From: Brassica napus
Lineage: Eukaryota > Streptophyta > Magnoliopsida > Brassicales > Brassicaceae
DNA: 64,000 bases
Direction: 5' to 3'
Assembly (NCBI RefSeq): GCF_020379485.1
Contig: NC_063443.1
Span: 17,355,531-17,419,530, forward strand
The translations under genes and the position numbers were made by a program. The notes under the pieces are model-generated. The model had not been told where the DNA came from. It did no database searches and was given only the letters and a program-made list of their open reading frames with translations. Position 1 is the stretch's first letter. Every line of letters starts with the position of its first letter. Below are positions 1 to 11,300 of the stretch, one piece after another.

Positions 1-2821
1 CTCAGCAGGAACCTCCACTTCACCAAACATACATGACCAGCTACATATAGTTACTTCTTGAGGACTTAGCAGAAACGTCCCAATAACCACGACCTGCAGA
101 TATAGTGATACATGAGAAAGAAGTATTTACTAAATTTAATAAATAATTTGGAGAATGAAATATCAAAAGTTAACCATCTTTACCTCGACGTCGGCGTCAG
201 TCTGTGCGCATTTTGGCCAATAATCAAGTATGGTGAACCGCTGGTCCTCGGAGAGAGAAGGGCTAAAGGCGACCCCAGCTGCTGCAGTTTCACAATCAAC
301 AGAGGTCCATGCAATATCTCCACGCGAAGACTGCATCTGCAAATCCTCCATCTCGCCCAGCTCTTTACTAGCCCACCGAGAAAAGCTATCGACTTTTTTC
401 AAACTATCTTCGTGCCTCAACAAGGATTTCTTTACAGGTATATATTCACTTTCCATATCTGAAGGAGAAATCCCATCAGATTGCAGATGTTCAATGTCAA
501 GGAGACTGGAAAATGACTCAAAATTGTCCTGTGCACTTTGCTCGAGTAACGCCAGATCAGTGTCATCAGTCATTCCAGAATGTGGAAGCAGATAACCAGG
601 CCATTTTGGCAATGGTAGATCATCCTGAGCTGGAATCTACAGAGAGATGGAAGATCCAGAAATCAGAGCACTTAAACACTACTATTCATGTCAGTAATTA
701 AACAGGCTTGAATAAATAAGTTAACAATTTAAACAGGAGAACGTAGTTATAATGTATCAGTGGCAGAAATTTTAACCCTGAGAAAATGGCTAATGACACT
801 ATCACTCATTTCTATGCTTATTCATCACGCTACATCATTCCCTTTTACAATATCTACGCATAGCTCTTGAATGAATGATCATAATAAGTAATAACAGTAC
901 ACTACCTGCCAATTTAGTTGGGTTTGAAGAGGACTTCTTAGATGCTCTGCTGGTAACATTCCACCTTTGTCTGTACGCTCTTCCAGCAACAAATTGTTGC
1001 AAGGTTGATCATACCTTGTCACTAAATTATCGACGGCATCCCAAGTCTGGACATCAAATAATCTCTGGGAATCAGTTTCTCCGACTCTGTTCCCATGAAC
1101 CTGTGAAACAGTACGCATGCCAGGAGCTGATGTCCAACCGTTGCGATTTCCTATACGGGAAAAGAAAGTCACTCTTATCTAACATGCAGATTGTAAACCA
1201 TAAAGACAGATGAGCATTCAAAACAGAGCTAAAACTTGTAACTATCTAATATGTTATCGCTAGCATCCTTGCTTAGCGTTTATCTGAGAAGTACCAGTTT
1301 GAGGTTCAGGAGATGCTCGCAAGACAGAGCTTGATTGATGACTATCACCTGCGCCAAAACTGATATAAGGTGGTGATGAAAAAATATAATTAATAGCACA
1401 ACTAAGAGTATGTGATGTTTACAGATATGTAAATCATCACGCCTCACAGATGAGGTAAACTGAGATGATTCTTCCAAGGAAAGAACTGTATCTTTGAACA
1501 AAAGGTACAAGGCATACAAAACTATAGAAAGAAAGAAATACCGGAATCAGCATCTTCACAATACGATGACAATCTGCTCGTGGGGCTTGCTGCTGAATCA
1601 ATATTCACTGAAGCTGTGCCACTTAGAGAATTTGAATTGTTTTCTTTCATCCCTATACTTGTCCGGCTCCCCTGCAACATTTACAGTTTACTATGAACTT
1701 AAGGAAACTGATCACTAGAAAACTACTAGTAAACCGCACAGACAAGCAAGAGTTTCACCTTAACCTCCAAGTAGTGCACGAAAACAATATGCATCAACTC
1801 TCTGTAACAGTACAGCAATAAAACAGAGAAATAAGCACAAAACTCAAAACACACCATGAAGTATGAAGGTACGCTATACTCAACAGAATAAGGAAAACTG
1901 AAATATACACAAACTCAAACTCACACTTCAAGCATCCAATAGCATCGTCTCTGAAAATTCTCGTTGCCTTCCCCATGTGCATAGTAACAATGTAGCACAT
2001 CAATGCTTCCTACCTATATACATTTGAACAATGCTACTCCCAACAATTTAGATACATTTCACTATCACCTAGCTAATTCCAGAACCAGAGGTAGAAAAAA
2101 GTAAACAGGGTCCTAAACACAAGAAAAAACTATTAAGGCCAGCTCAAAGAAAACTCTAACCTTGAGCTTCTCATGAGCTTCTTTAATCGTTTTACCATCC
2201 TTCTTCTTCCTCCAGTTATGTCCGTCTTTCCTAAAGTATCTAAGCACCTTCCTATCAAAAAGAAAGAGCGAACCACCTACAAGGGCCGGGGAGCTGATGT
2301 CAGATTACAGAACAACTTCATCGATTCATGAACTCAATACCCTGAAGAAGTAAACTTACTAGCTGGTCGAGTGGGAGACTCAGTTGCAATATGAAACTTG
2401 TGATAGTTCCGAAGGATCTCACAAATCTCAGCAGGCCTCAGCCACCTGTGTTGAGCTTCCGATAACAGCTGTTCCATATCTGCGATTCCACAAAGACGCA
2501 AAAAAACAATTACTCTCTTACATATAACACCTTCTTAAATTCCCCCAATTAACAAATAAACCATCCACAATGCAACTATAACGCAAAAGATTGCAATTTT
2601 CAATTCACAAATTCAGAAAACTACTCCAGTAATAAAAGTGGAGTAAAATCAAGTTACTCTATAATGGAAAGGACACGGGTTCGATTCCCTTGCCCTATCA
2701 AATGCATAAGCCAGAAATAAACCTAATCGAAGCTAGCAAATAAACACCAAAACGACAGTGAAGAAGGAAAGAGACCTAATCGAGGAGGACTAATAAATCC
2801 AAAAGATCCACGATCCGCCAT
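1..2821 (-). CDS. CAMTA1: Calmodulin-binding transcription activator CAMTA1, N-terminal part
   Basis: This is a calmodulin-binding transcription factor acting in the nucleus in calcium, cold and hormone responses. The start is MADRGSFGFISPPRL at 2821; the window edge cuts the gene. The CG-1 DNA-binding domain spans three exons between about 2480 and 1940 (AQHRWLRPAEICEIL, DRKVLRYFRKDGHNWRKKKD, IDVLHCYYAHGEGNENFQRR) and ends with HIVFVHYLEVK near 1770. Exons near 1680-1560, 1340-1270, 1160-900 and 590-180 give the variable acidic middle region, and bases 105-1 begin the TIG/IPT domain (VIGTFLLSPQEV). Ankyrin, IQ and calmodulin-binding parts lie outside the window. CAMTA1 rather than CAMTA2 or CAMTA3 is chosen from the N-terminus, the middle region and the gene order. 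Exon joints were read by eye; the junction at about 1938/1792 is the least certain. Confidence 0.93.
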
Positions 2822-3505
2822 ACGAACAAGAAACCTTAATAAATAATCGACCAAGGAGATCTCTCTAGCTCCCGTAACCCCAAAGAGAATCAACGAACCC
2901 TAACCCTAGCCGATCTGAGTATGCACGAACTGAGAAGCTTCTTTGTGTTTACTGTTTGTTTCCTTCGTGTGAAAGCCAAAACCGATATTTTCTTTCTCCG
3001 TTTCTTTTTTTCTTTTCTTTTTTGTAAATATCTTATTGGAAGGAGACCGAGGATAGAAAAAAGAAAAAACGCCTTATTAAATACACAGCGAATTAAATAG
3101 CTTATCCAATAAATGTTTGACACGTATACACATTAGATTTGCCTTGTCCTTGCGTCATGGACCATGCCTTACGATACAGAACTTTTCTTTTCTATTCAAA
3201 AAGTGTGCGGCGGCGGATCCGACGGTGGAGATCCAATAGTCAAGATACTAAATTTTCAGTGTAACCATATACTCTCAAGAGTGTGGTCTTCTACGTGTAT
3301 CGTTATACTAGTTTTTCTAAGAAATTATGATCAATGTATCTTTATCAATGTACTAGTCTTCTCAGTTGTGAAAACATTAAATAAAAGACGAAAATGATAA
3401 ATTGAAATATATATTCAAAAGCATGTCATGATGTGCTCATTTTTCAAACTAAAACAAAACATTTTAACTGGGGAAATCTTATGTCAAAAGTACAGACTAA
3501 CGATA
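2822..3505. promoter_or_regulatory. CAMTA1 leader and promoter; 3' flank of the splicing-factor gene
   Basis: No credible ORF lies here. A telobox-like AACCCTAACCCTA sits at 2897-2909, about 80 bases upstream of the CAMTA1 ATG, probably in the 5' leader. A T/C-rich stretch at 2995-3025 follows. The rest is AT-rich spacer containing the 3' flank of the next gene. Confidence 0.5.
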
Positions 3506-5472
3506 TTAAACTTCCACCGGAGCAACTTCTGCAACCACCTCTTCATATTCCTTCGTCTCTTCGTTGTACTTGTACCTGCATATGCATAGTTTTATACTCA
3601 CAAGTGAGAATACTAGAAGACAGATACGAAACCAAATTCATTTCATAACTTAAAGAGGACAAATCACATGGATAAAAATTATCTAATGTCGTTGAAAGCA
3701 ATTACCATTTGCCGGTTGCTGCATAGCAGTAAAGTCCAGTGTTTGGATCATAGTAGTAACCAAGGCTGCTGCTGTAGTAGTACCTGAAAAACATCAAGTG
3801 TATGTTGTAACAGCTTTAAAATGCATTCAGACAAAACAAAAGAGCTTCAAACACAATACTTTAGCCCAAAAGCTGACTGATCAACGGAGAAATAGAAATG
3901 AGAGTTTAAAACCGTACCCTGAAGTCTCGTCATAGACATAATCAGATCCATCATTTGTGACCCCTTGTTGCACGGCTCCAGCTGTATCTTCTTCGTCATC
4001 GCCAAACATATCACAAGCTTTTGCTCTTTCTTGAACCAGTCTCTCGTATGCATCTAAAATACCAGCATAGAGGAGAAAACAAGTCAAGCAAAGCTCACTG
4101 CTCCCTAGTGTTGTGAGAAACGAAATATCATGAGATTTTTAAAAAGTAGTAGTAGTTCTAACCTACTTCACGCTGAAAAACTTCTTGCTCCTCATTATAA
4201 ACATCTTCAATACATAAAAAAAGAGACACTAACGTTAGCAAATGGAAGGAAGACATCATATTTTCATAGCAAAATTTATATGAGACTTAACTGTAATCGC
4301 CATTCTGGATGAGCTTGTTGGCATCCTCAGTAAGCTGATCAAAGATGAGCTTTGTCTCGGAATTCATCTTCTCTTTGCGATTATTAGTGTTCCCTTTCAA
4401 CCTCCTTAAAGCACGCAGGACCTGTCATAACAAAAACCCAAGTTATGCATAATCAACATTGCTATCTCAATCTAATATTTCTAAGTTCTAACTAAACTAA
4501 ATTGATTCTCACCGTTTCTCCTGGTTCAAGGACGCTAGCAATACGCCTCTTTAAGACTCCAATATCTTCTCGAGAAAGTTCATCCGCTGGCTTCTCGTTC
4601 CCACCATCTTCTTCCATCTCATTATCATTAGCAGCAGATCGTCCAATATACATTGGATTCATTTCAATACTGTCAAGCCATGCATCCTGAAAAGAAAACA
4701 TGTAAGACAATCCACAAAACACCCCCAGAGCTAAACTTTACAATTAAAGATGTGTAACTTCGCACCTTGTCTTCCTTCTCTCTAACATACTCAACATAGT
4801 TCCCATCAGCATCAAAGTATCCTTCCTCTTTCTCTCTGTCAAGACTAAAAGCTTCAATCTGGATCCCATCTTCCGTGCGGTTCCCATCATTCTACAACAA
4901 AGATAATCATCACATCAGAATGATCCGCTTCAATCGCAAAAAGAAACTATTGACAGTTAAATCCTTACCTCATATATCTCCTCGGCCTGATCAACACCGT
5001 CATCATCAGTAAAGAGGGAAGCAGTGTTCAGATTGCGGAGCCGCGCACGCTCCAAAGCAGCGTCACGAGCTTGGCGGCGAGCTACGGTATCTTCCTCTAC
5101 GATCTGCTCAGGTTTAGGTTTCTTCCCCTTGGGAAACCGTACTCGCTTTTCTCTGCCAGAGAGAATCCAAATCTTAGCGTATGCACGCGAGTTTTATACA
5201 AAACGTAGGCACTGTAACTGACAGATAATCATTCGAAACCCGATTAATTCCTTCAAACAACGATTTCTCTAATCTACGCAATCAATTTCAGGTTTAAGAT
5301 CTCGAATCATCCTAACGCTATGGGAGATGAGAGAATCAGAGGCAGCTAAAACGACGAATGATGAAAATTAGGGTTTCGGAGAGGTTAGTAAACTTACGGG
5401 GGTTGCTTATCGGAATCTTCATCTTCTAAGAAGGAACGTTTGAGGTTCTTCCTCGACGAACTCTCTGCCATT
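3506..5472 (-). CDS. CD2BP2/LIN1-like U5 snRNP-associated protein
   Basis: This encodes a protein of about 345 residues over nine exons, starting MAESSSRKNLKRSF at 5472. It matches the family annotated in Arabidopsis as CD2-binding-protein-related (about At5g09390). Human CD2BP2 and yeast Lin1 belong to the U5 snRNP, so a nuclear splicing role is likely. Visible signatures are the basic VRFPKGKKPKPEQ segment, EGYFDADGNYVEYVREKEDKDAWLD in exons 3-4, and the helical ETVLRALRRLKG part. The C-terminus lacks the GYF core (a W-x-Y followed by GPF) of animal CD2BP2; it carries aromatic repeats YDETSGYYY and YYYDPNTGLYCY, an OCRE-like pattern. It is transcribed divergently from RPC4. The family is clear; the exact function in plants is inferred. 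Confidence 0.88.
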
Positions 5473-5989
5473 GTGGTAGCGTTCACAGACGAGAAGAACG
5501 ACGACGATTTGTAGCTTCCCAGACGGTGAAACTATAACCTCTCGCCGAGATAAAAATTAAAAGGGCCTGTCAAATAGGCCTGGCCCATTTAAAATCTAAA
5601 ACTCCCAATAAGGCGGCAAACCAACCCGGTTTAAGGTGAAAACGTCGTAGTTTAGGACATACTAAAAGGCCAGTCTAATGGGCCAAACCCCATTTAATAA
5701 TTCAAATTAGGCAGAGAACGGGTTTAGCAAACCCAAACCAACCCGGTTAAATGTTAAAACGTCGCCGTTTAGCCCACAAAAGGCCCTAATTCTATATGTA
5801 TCGTCTTCACCGCCGATCATCCTCAGTCTCAGGCTAATTCGTTCGCCGTCATTGAGCTCACGATCACCGATCAACCAGTCTTCGAATCGCAGGTCAGGTT
5901 CTAAACTATGATTTCAACACCTTTCTCTCGTTTACACACCAGTAACTCAATCTTCTTCTGTGGTCAAAGGTTTTAGAACTCAATTAACA
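5473..5989. promoter_or_regulatory. Bidirectional promoter between the splicing-factor gene and RPC4
   Basis: The two start codons are 517 bases apart and point away from each other. The spacer holds several site II-type GGCCCA/TGGGCC elements (around 5577, 5590, 5680 and 5772), which are typical of plant housekeeping genes. It also holds two diverged copies of a module made of an ACCAACCCGGTT box followed by an AAAACGTCG box, about 117 bases apart (near 5619 and 5736). Confidence 0.7.
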
Positions 5990-7836
5990 ATGGAGCAGAA
6001 ACCACCAGTGCGGAAGGTTCGTCCTTCGAATATCATCTTTCACCTTCGATATCATCTTTTATGCTCAGCTAAAAAGATTCGTTTTTTGATTTTTTCTTCT
6101 TCAGATGAAGTTCGCGCCAAAAGCTCCTCCGAAGCGAGTGCCAAAACCGGAAGTTAAACCGTAATCATCTTTCTGAATCCACTGACCTGATTAAGAAAAA
6201 ACGTGTTCTTTAAGGTCGATTTGGCTTATGAGTTTTCGAAATTTTTTGCTGCAGTGAAGTGGTTGAGGATGATAATAATAGTGCACAAGCTGCGGAGTTG
6301 CTACGTAGAGTCACTGTAAGGCTTTGACATTTGAGTTAATTTAAATCTCGTTTCATGTTTATTTTCTTAAGTTCTGTTGGATTTTGATTAATGTGTGCTT
6401 TAGGAAAGATCATTACGTAGGCCAAAAGGAGAGAAGAAAGGTAAAATACCTTTTACTTGAAGCTTTTGACTCTTTTTTTGTAACACCTCGTTTGAATTAC
6501 AAGTGATTTGAGTTTTTTTTGTTTTGGGCATTACAGTGGCTGCTTCTCAAGTTGCTTGGATGGGTGGTGTGGTGAATTCAGCGAGGTCAAATAGGTTCTC
6601 TAATGGATATGGTATACACTCATGTTTGCCCTTCTTTTAAGTTGTTAAAAATCCGCATGATTGTTGTTGATCCAATGTTTTTTTTTTCTGTTGTGCAGCT
6701 GGTGCTCATGGCTCAAATGCTCCACAGGAGATATCGTATCAAGAACCATGGGTCAGTACTACAATAGTGACATGTTATATAATATCTCTCGATATACCGA
6801 GATGATGCTAACGAATGATTGATGCTTGGATTCTCCTTACAGGATTATTACAGTTATTATCCTATCACGCTTCCGTTGAGGAGACCCAACGCAGGCGATC
6901 CAGGTAAATATCTATACTTATTTTTGCTTCAGGAATACAGATTCTTGATTGATTATTTGCTTATCTTTGTCATGCTCTTCTCATTGTTGCAGAGGTTCTT
7001 GACGTCGACGAGTTTATTAAGGATTTGGGAAATCATGAAGAGGCACTCAACACAGCTGCTGATCTCTCTCTTACGGTTTGTGAACATTACAAATATAAAA
7101 TAAGATCGGATAATCAAATGTCACACACACAAACTCTAGAAACTCCGCAGTAACATATTGTGGGGATAACTTGTTTGTTGGCAGGAAGATAGTGAAGAAC
7201 CGAAAATGCTTTTTATGAGGTTACCGGCTGTTCCTTTGGCAAATCAATCGGCAACAACTGAGAACCGTGGAAGCAAGCCAAATATTAGAGGTGGTGCTGA
7301 GAAGGCTTGTGATTTAAAAGCTGCCTCGGCAAATGGTTTCATGGGAAAACTTCTAGTCTACAAAAGCGGTGCTATCAAGATGAAACTCGGTGAAGTGCTT
7401 TATGATGTGAGTGGTTTTCTTCCTCTTATTACTTTATTAGCTAGAGACCTAACACTAGGCCAATGTCTAGTAATGGTGTTGCCTCCAAGTTTAGGTTCAT
7501 ATATTTTTAGTTTTCGTTGGTATAACATTAAACTAAGCAGAAGACTGTAGTATGGATCCGAGTTGTTTTCTTTTTCCTATTCTGTTTTGTTTGGACCATG
7601 TCTCAGCTTTCCAGATATAGAAAATGTATAATCATTCTAACAGTAATGCATGAGAGTCTAATTCTAATTTTGGTGTGGGTGTGTAGGTAAGCCCAGGGTT
7701 GAAGAGCGAGTTTGCACAAGATGTGATGGCGGTTAACACAGATGAGAAGAACTGTTGTCTGGTTGGAGATGTGTACAAGCATGCAGTTTTGACTCCTGAT
7801 ATTGATTCTATCTTAAAAGATATCGACAACATGTGA
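5990..7836 (+). CDS. RNA polymerase III subunit RPC4 (POLR3D/Rpc53 family)
   Basis: About 275 residues in ten exons. The start at 5990 gives MEQKPPVRK, spliced to MKFAPKAPPKRVPKPEVKPE. Rpc53/RPC4 proteins pair with RPC5 in the TFIIF-like module of Pol III and help termination and re-initiation at tRNA and 5S genes. The family signature is the C-terminal domain: FMGKLLVYKSGAIKMKLGEV in exon 9, then LYDVSPGL, and CCLVGDVYKHAVLTPDIDSI in the last exon. Basic, proline-rich N-terminal exons and a YYPITLPLRRP motif precede it. The stop is at 7834-7836. Position fits the Arabidopsis RPC4 locus (about At5g09380). Confidence 0.93.
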
Positions 7837-8334
7837 TATTCTTTTTAACTGTTTTATTGCATCAAATTTTGTTTCGTTCTTTCTTGTTGGAAAGAACTCA
7901 AAAGTTTTGACATTGATAAAGAAAATAAAAATAACTTTTTTTTGTTACTTTCAAGTTTCAATCACAACCATGCTCTAATTGATAAACCTTTTGTTTTGTT
8001 ACTTTTGGGATTTTAATTATTATGCTACTTTGATTGAAAACAAAACATACAAGATTGAAAGCGTATGTAAAACTACACGGTTTTTACGGTAACTAAAACA
8101 CAGAACTATACAATATCAACAGCTCTTTCTCATTTTCTTACACATTTCTCAGTTTCTTCTCTTATTCCATTCAAGAGAATCGAACAATGGCTATCTTCTC
8201 CGTCGCATTACCTCTTTTCCTCATCTTTCCATCCGTTTCCTCTCTATATGTCAACGGAAATCGTTATTGGACATCGTGTGCTCCTGCGTGGTACTAAATT
8301 TTTATTGAATTCAAAATCTTTTATAATATTTTTC
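7837..8334 (+). other. RPC4 3' flank and promoter-like spacer before the LINE
   Basis: AT-rich DNA downstream of RPC4. The only coding-like item is the short ORF at 8187-8297. The right edge is the first copy of the LINE target-site duplication. Confidence 0.5.
8187..8297 (+). pseudogene. Short ORF with signal-peptide-like start, possible gene remnant
   Basis: An ATG at 8187 opens 36 codons: a hydrophobic stretch MAIFSVALPLFLIFPSVSS, then a short polar tail ending SCAPAWY and a stop at 8295. It looks like a signal peptide followed by the first residues of a secreted or receptor ectodomain, cut short. The LINE is inserted 38 bases further on. A GT at the TGG codon could be a splice donor, but no continuation was found beyond the LINE. 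It may be the 5' end of a lost gene or chance. Confidence 0.3.
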
Positions 8335-11300
8335 AAAAAATTATTTTGAGGACCTCTTCCTTCTGAGGTTCCTCTTTTAACCCCCCTATGAGTGTAAAAC
8401 TCTTTTTTTGGAATGTCCGAGGACTAAATGTCACGGACAAGCACATACCTTTTGTTAGCTGGCTCAATACTCAAAAGCCTCTTTTTGGTGCCCTGCTTGA
8501 AACTCATATTAAAAAACCCAACTTAAGCCCTATTCTATCTAAGCTTTGCCCTGGCTGGATGTATCTTTCGAACCACTCTTCTGACCCGGATGGCCGTATC
8601 ATCCTCATCTGGAAACAACCCCTATCTATCCAGTTCCTGACCGAATCCTCCCAGCATCTCACTGTTTCAATCACTCTCCCAAACCAAGCCCCTATCATCT
8701 ATACTGCTATTTATGCCTCAAATGAAAGCAGCGAAAGAGTTGATCTTTGGACTAACCTGTTGAGAGATCATTCCGTGCTTGATCTAGATAACAAGAGCTG
8801 GGTTGTTGGAGGTGACCTGAACCAGATCCTATTCCCTTTAGAGCACTCAAGCCCAGAAGTCAGCTTCATGGATAATCTCATGTTCCAACTACAAGACTGT
8901 CTTATCCAAGCAGGTCTTTTTGATCTGAGATACCTCGGGCCTTGTCATACATGGACAAATAAGCGTCCAGACAGCCCCATTGCGAAGAAGCTTGATAGAC
9001 TCTTGGTTAACAGTTCCACTATCTCAGACTATCCCCATGCCGTAGCCACTTTCCTTCCCACAGATTTCTCCGACCACTCTCCCTGCCTCCTAAATCTCGC
9101 TTACTCCCTTCCTAAAGCTGGAACCTACCCTTACAAATTCCCTAACTATCTCACTAAACACCCTGGTTTCGCTCAGTTGATCAATGATGCCTGGATTCAC
9201 TCTGGAAGTGTGTCTCATACTCTCACACAGCTCTGTTGGAAGCTAAAACAAATAAAGAGTGACTTAAAGAGATTAAACAAAGAAAATTATTCAAATATCC
9301 AAGAGAGGGTCTCTGAAACTCACTGTTTACTTCAAAATGCGCAGGTACAGGCTTTGAACGATCCAACGGCAACAAATTTCCAAGCAGAGAAGGACCTGAA
9401 TCAGAAATGGAACTTTTTGAGGGAAATTGAAGAAATTTACTTCCTACAAAAGTCTAGAATCAACTGGCTCAAGGAGGGAGACTTTAATACGGCTTTCTTC
9501 CATAGAATTTGCCAAGTCAGGTCGAGCTATAACGCTGTAAGAGCATTCCTTGATGCGTCTGGTGTCTGGATCACAGACCCGCTGGAGATGAGTCTTCTGG
9601 CAGTTCACTACTTTCAGTCAATACTTGGGCCTCAGCTGCTACCGCCGCCATCTATAACATCTGAGCCTCATTGGTTTGCAACGCTCCTAAACTTCTCAGT
9701 TTCGCAGAGTCATTGCACACATATGCTCACCATTCCTACGCAAGATGAGATCAAGTCAACACTCTTCAAGTTAAACCCGAATAAGGCTCCAGGACCTGAT
9801 GGACTAACCTCGGGGTTCTTCAAGTCTGCATGGGAATCAGTGGGAGATGAGGTGGTCAAATCGATTACTCACTTCTTCACTTCAGGGTTCTTACCGTCTG
9901 CCGCCAATGCAACTATCTTAACCTTGGTTCCTAAATTTCCTGGAGCATCACAAATTTCAGAATTTAGACCAATCTCCTGTCTCAATACAGTGTACAAAGT
10001 CATCTCAAGATTGCTGGTAAAGAAGCTGAAGATAATCCTGCCTACTCTTATTCTTCCATGCCAGACAGCTTTTGTCCAAGGGAGACTGCTACTAGAAAAT
10101 ACAGTTTTGGCAAGTGATCTGATCAATGGCTATCACAGAAACAAAGGTGCAAAGAAAATTACCATCAAAGTGGATATAGCAAAGGCGTTTGACACCCTTT
10201 CGTGGGAGTTCCTATTCTCATGTCTCCAAGGGCTGGGAATTCCTCCTCATTTCCTCAAGCTGCTGCGTGCCTGCATATGCAAGACGAGCTTTATGGTTGG
10301 TTATAATGGTACAGTAAATGGATATTTTAAAGGGACTAGAGGCTTGAGGCAAGGAGACCCGCTGTCTCCATACCTCTTCGTCATTGCCATGAACTGTTTG
10401 TCTCACATGTTAAACGCAGCTGCAGCCCAAGAAAGACTAAGCTACCACAAAAACTGCGAGAAGATAAAGCTCACTCACCTCTCCTTTGCTGATGACCTGC
10501 TGATATTCATAGACGGTTCAGAGAAGTCAGTCCAATGTGTGCTCCAAGTACTAAAAGAATTTGAACAGCGGTCAGGTTTAGCAGTGAGTATGCAGAAAAC
10601 TTGTTTCTTTGCTTCAGGAATGTCACAGGATGAAATCAACAGAATTCAGGCGTCAACGGGGATGTCATGTGGAAGCTTACCATTCAGATATCTTGGAGTG
10701 CCTATGAATTCCAGGAAGCTTTCCTTAGCCAGCTCTGAGCCTTTGCTTCACCAAATAAAATCCCGCTTCTCCTCTTGGTCGACAAAAACTCTATCCTTCT
10801 CGGGAAGATTAGTGCTCATCAATACAGTAATCTCGGGCATCACCACCTTCTGGTGTTCCTCGTTCATCCTCCCGAAAGCCTGTATCACAAAGATCAACAC
10901 AATGTGCAGTACTTTCTTATGGAGAGGGAATCTAGACGATCACAATACTGCAAGAGTGGCTTGGTCAACAGTTGTAAAGACTAAAGAGCAAGGAGGATTA
11001 GGGGTGAAGGATCTGCAAACCTGGAACAAAGCTTGTTGCTTGCGACTGATATGGATCCTATTCTTCAGGCCTGACTCCGTATGGGTTTCCTGGTTCAAAG
11101 AGGTGATACTTAAAGGATCATTGGGGAACTACTGGACAACAAATCCTTCGCAGAACTTCTCTTGGTTAACAAATAAATTGCTGAAACTTAGGAGTATCGC
11201 TTACCCTTTGATTCATCTTAGGATACAGAATGGAGAATGTGTGAGATTCTGGATAGATAATTGGAGTCCGTTTGGGATGTTGCAGGAGTACTTAGCTGGT

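Noticed and set aside
2668..2700. tRNA-like B-box GGGTTCGATTCCC in the first CAMTA1 intron
   Set aside because: No matching acceptor stem, D-arm or anticodon arm upstream; at best a decayed tRNA-derived fragment.
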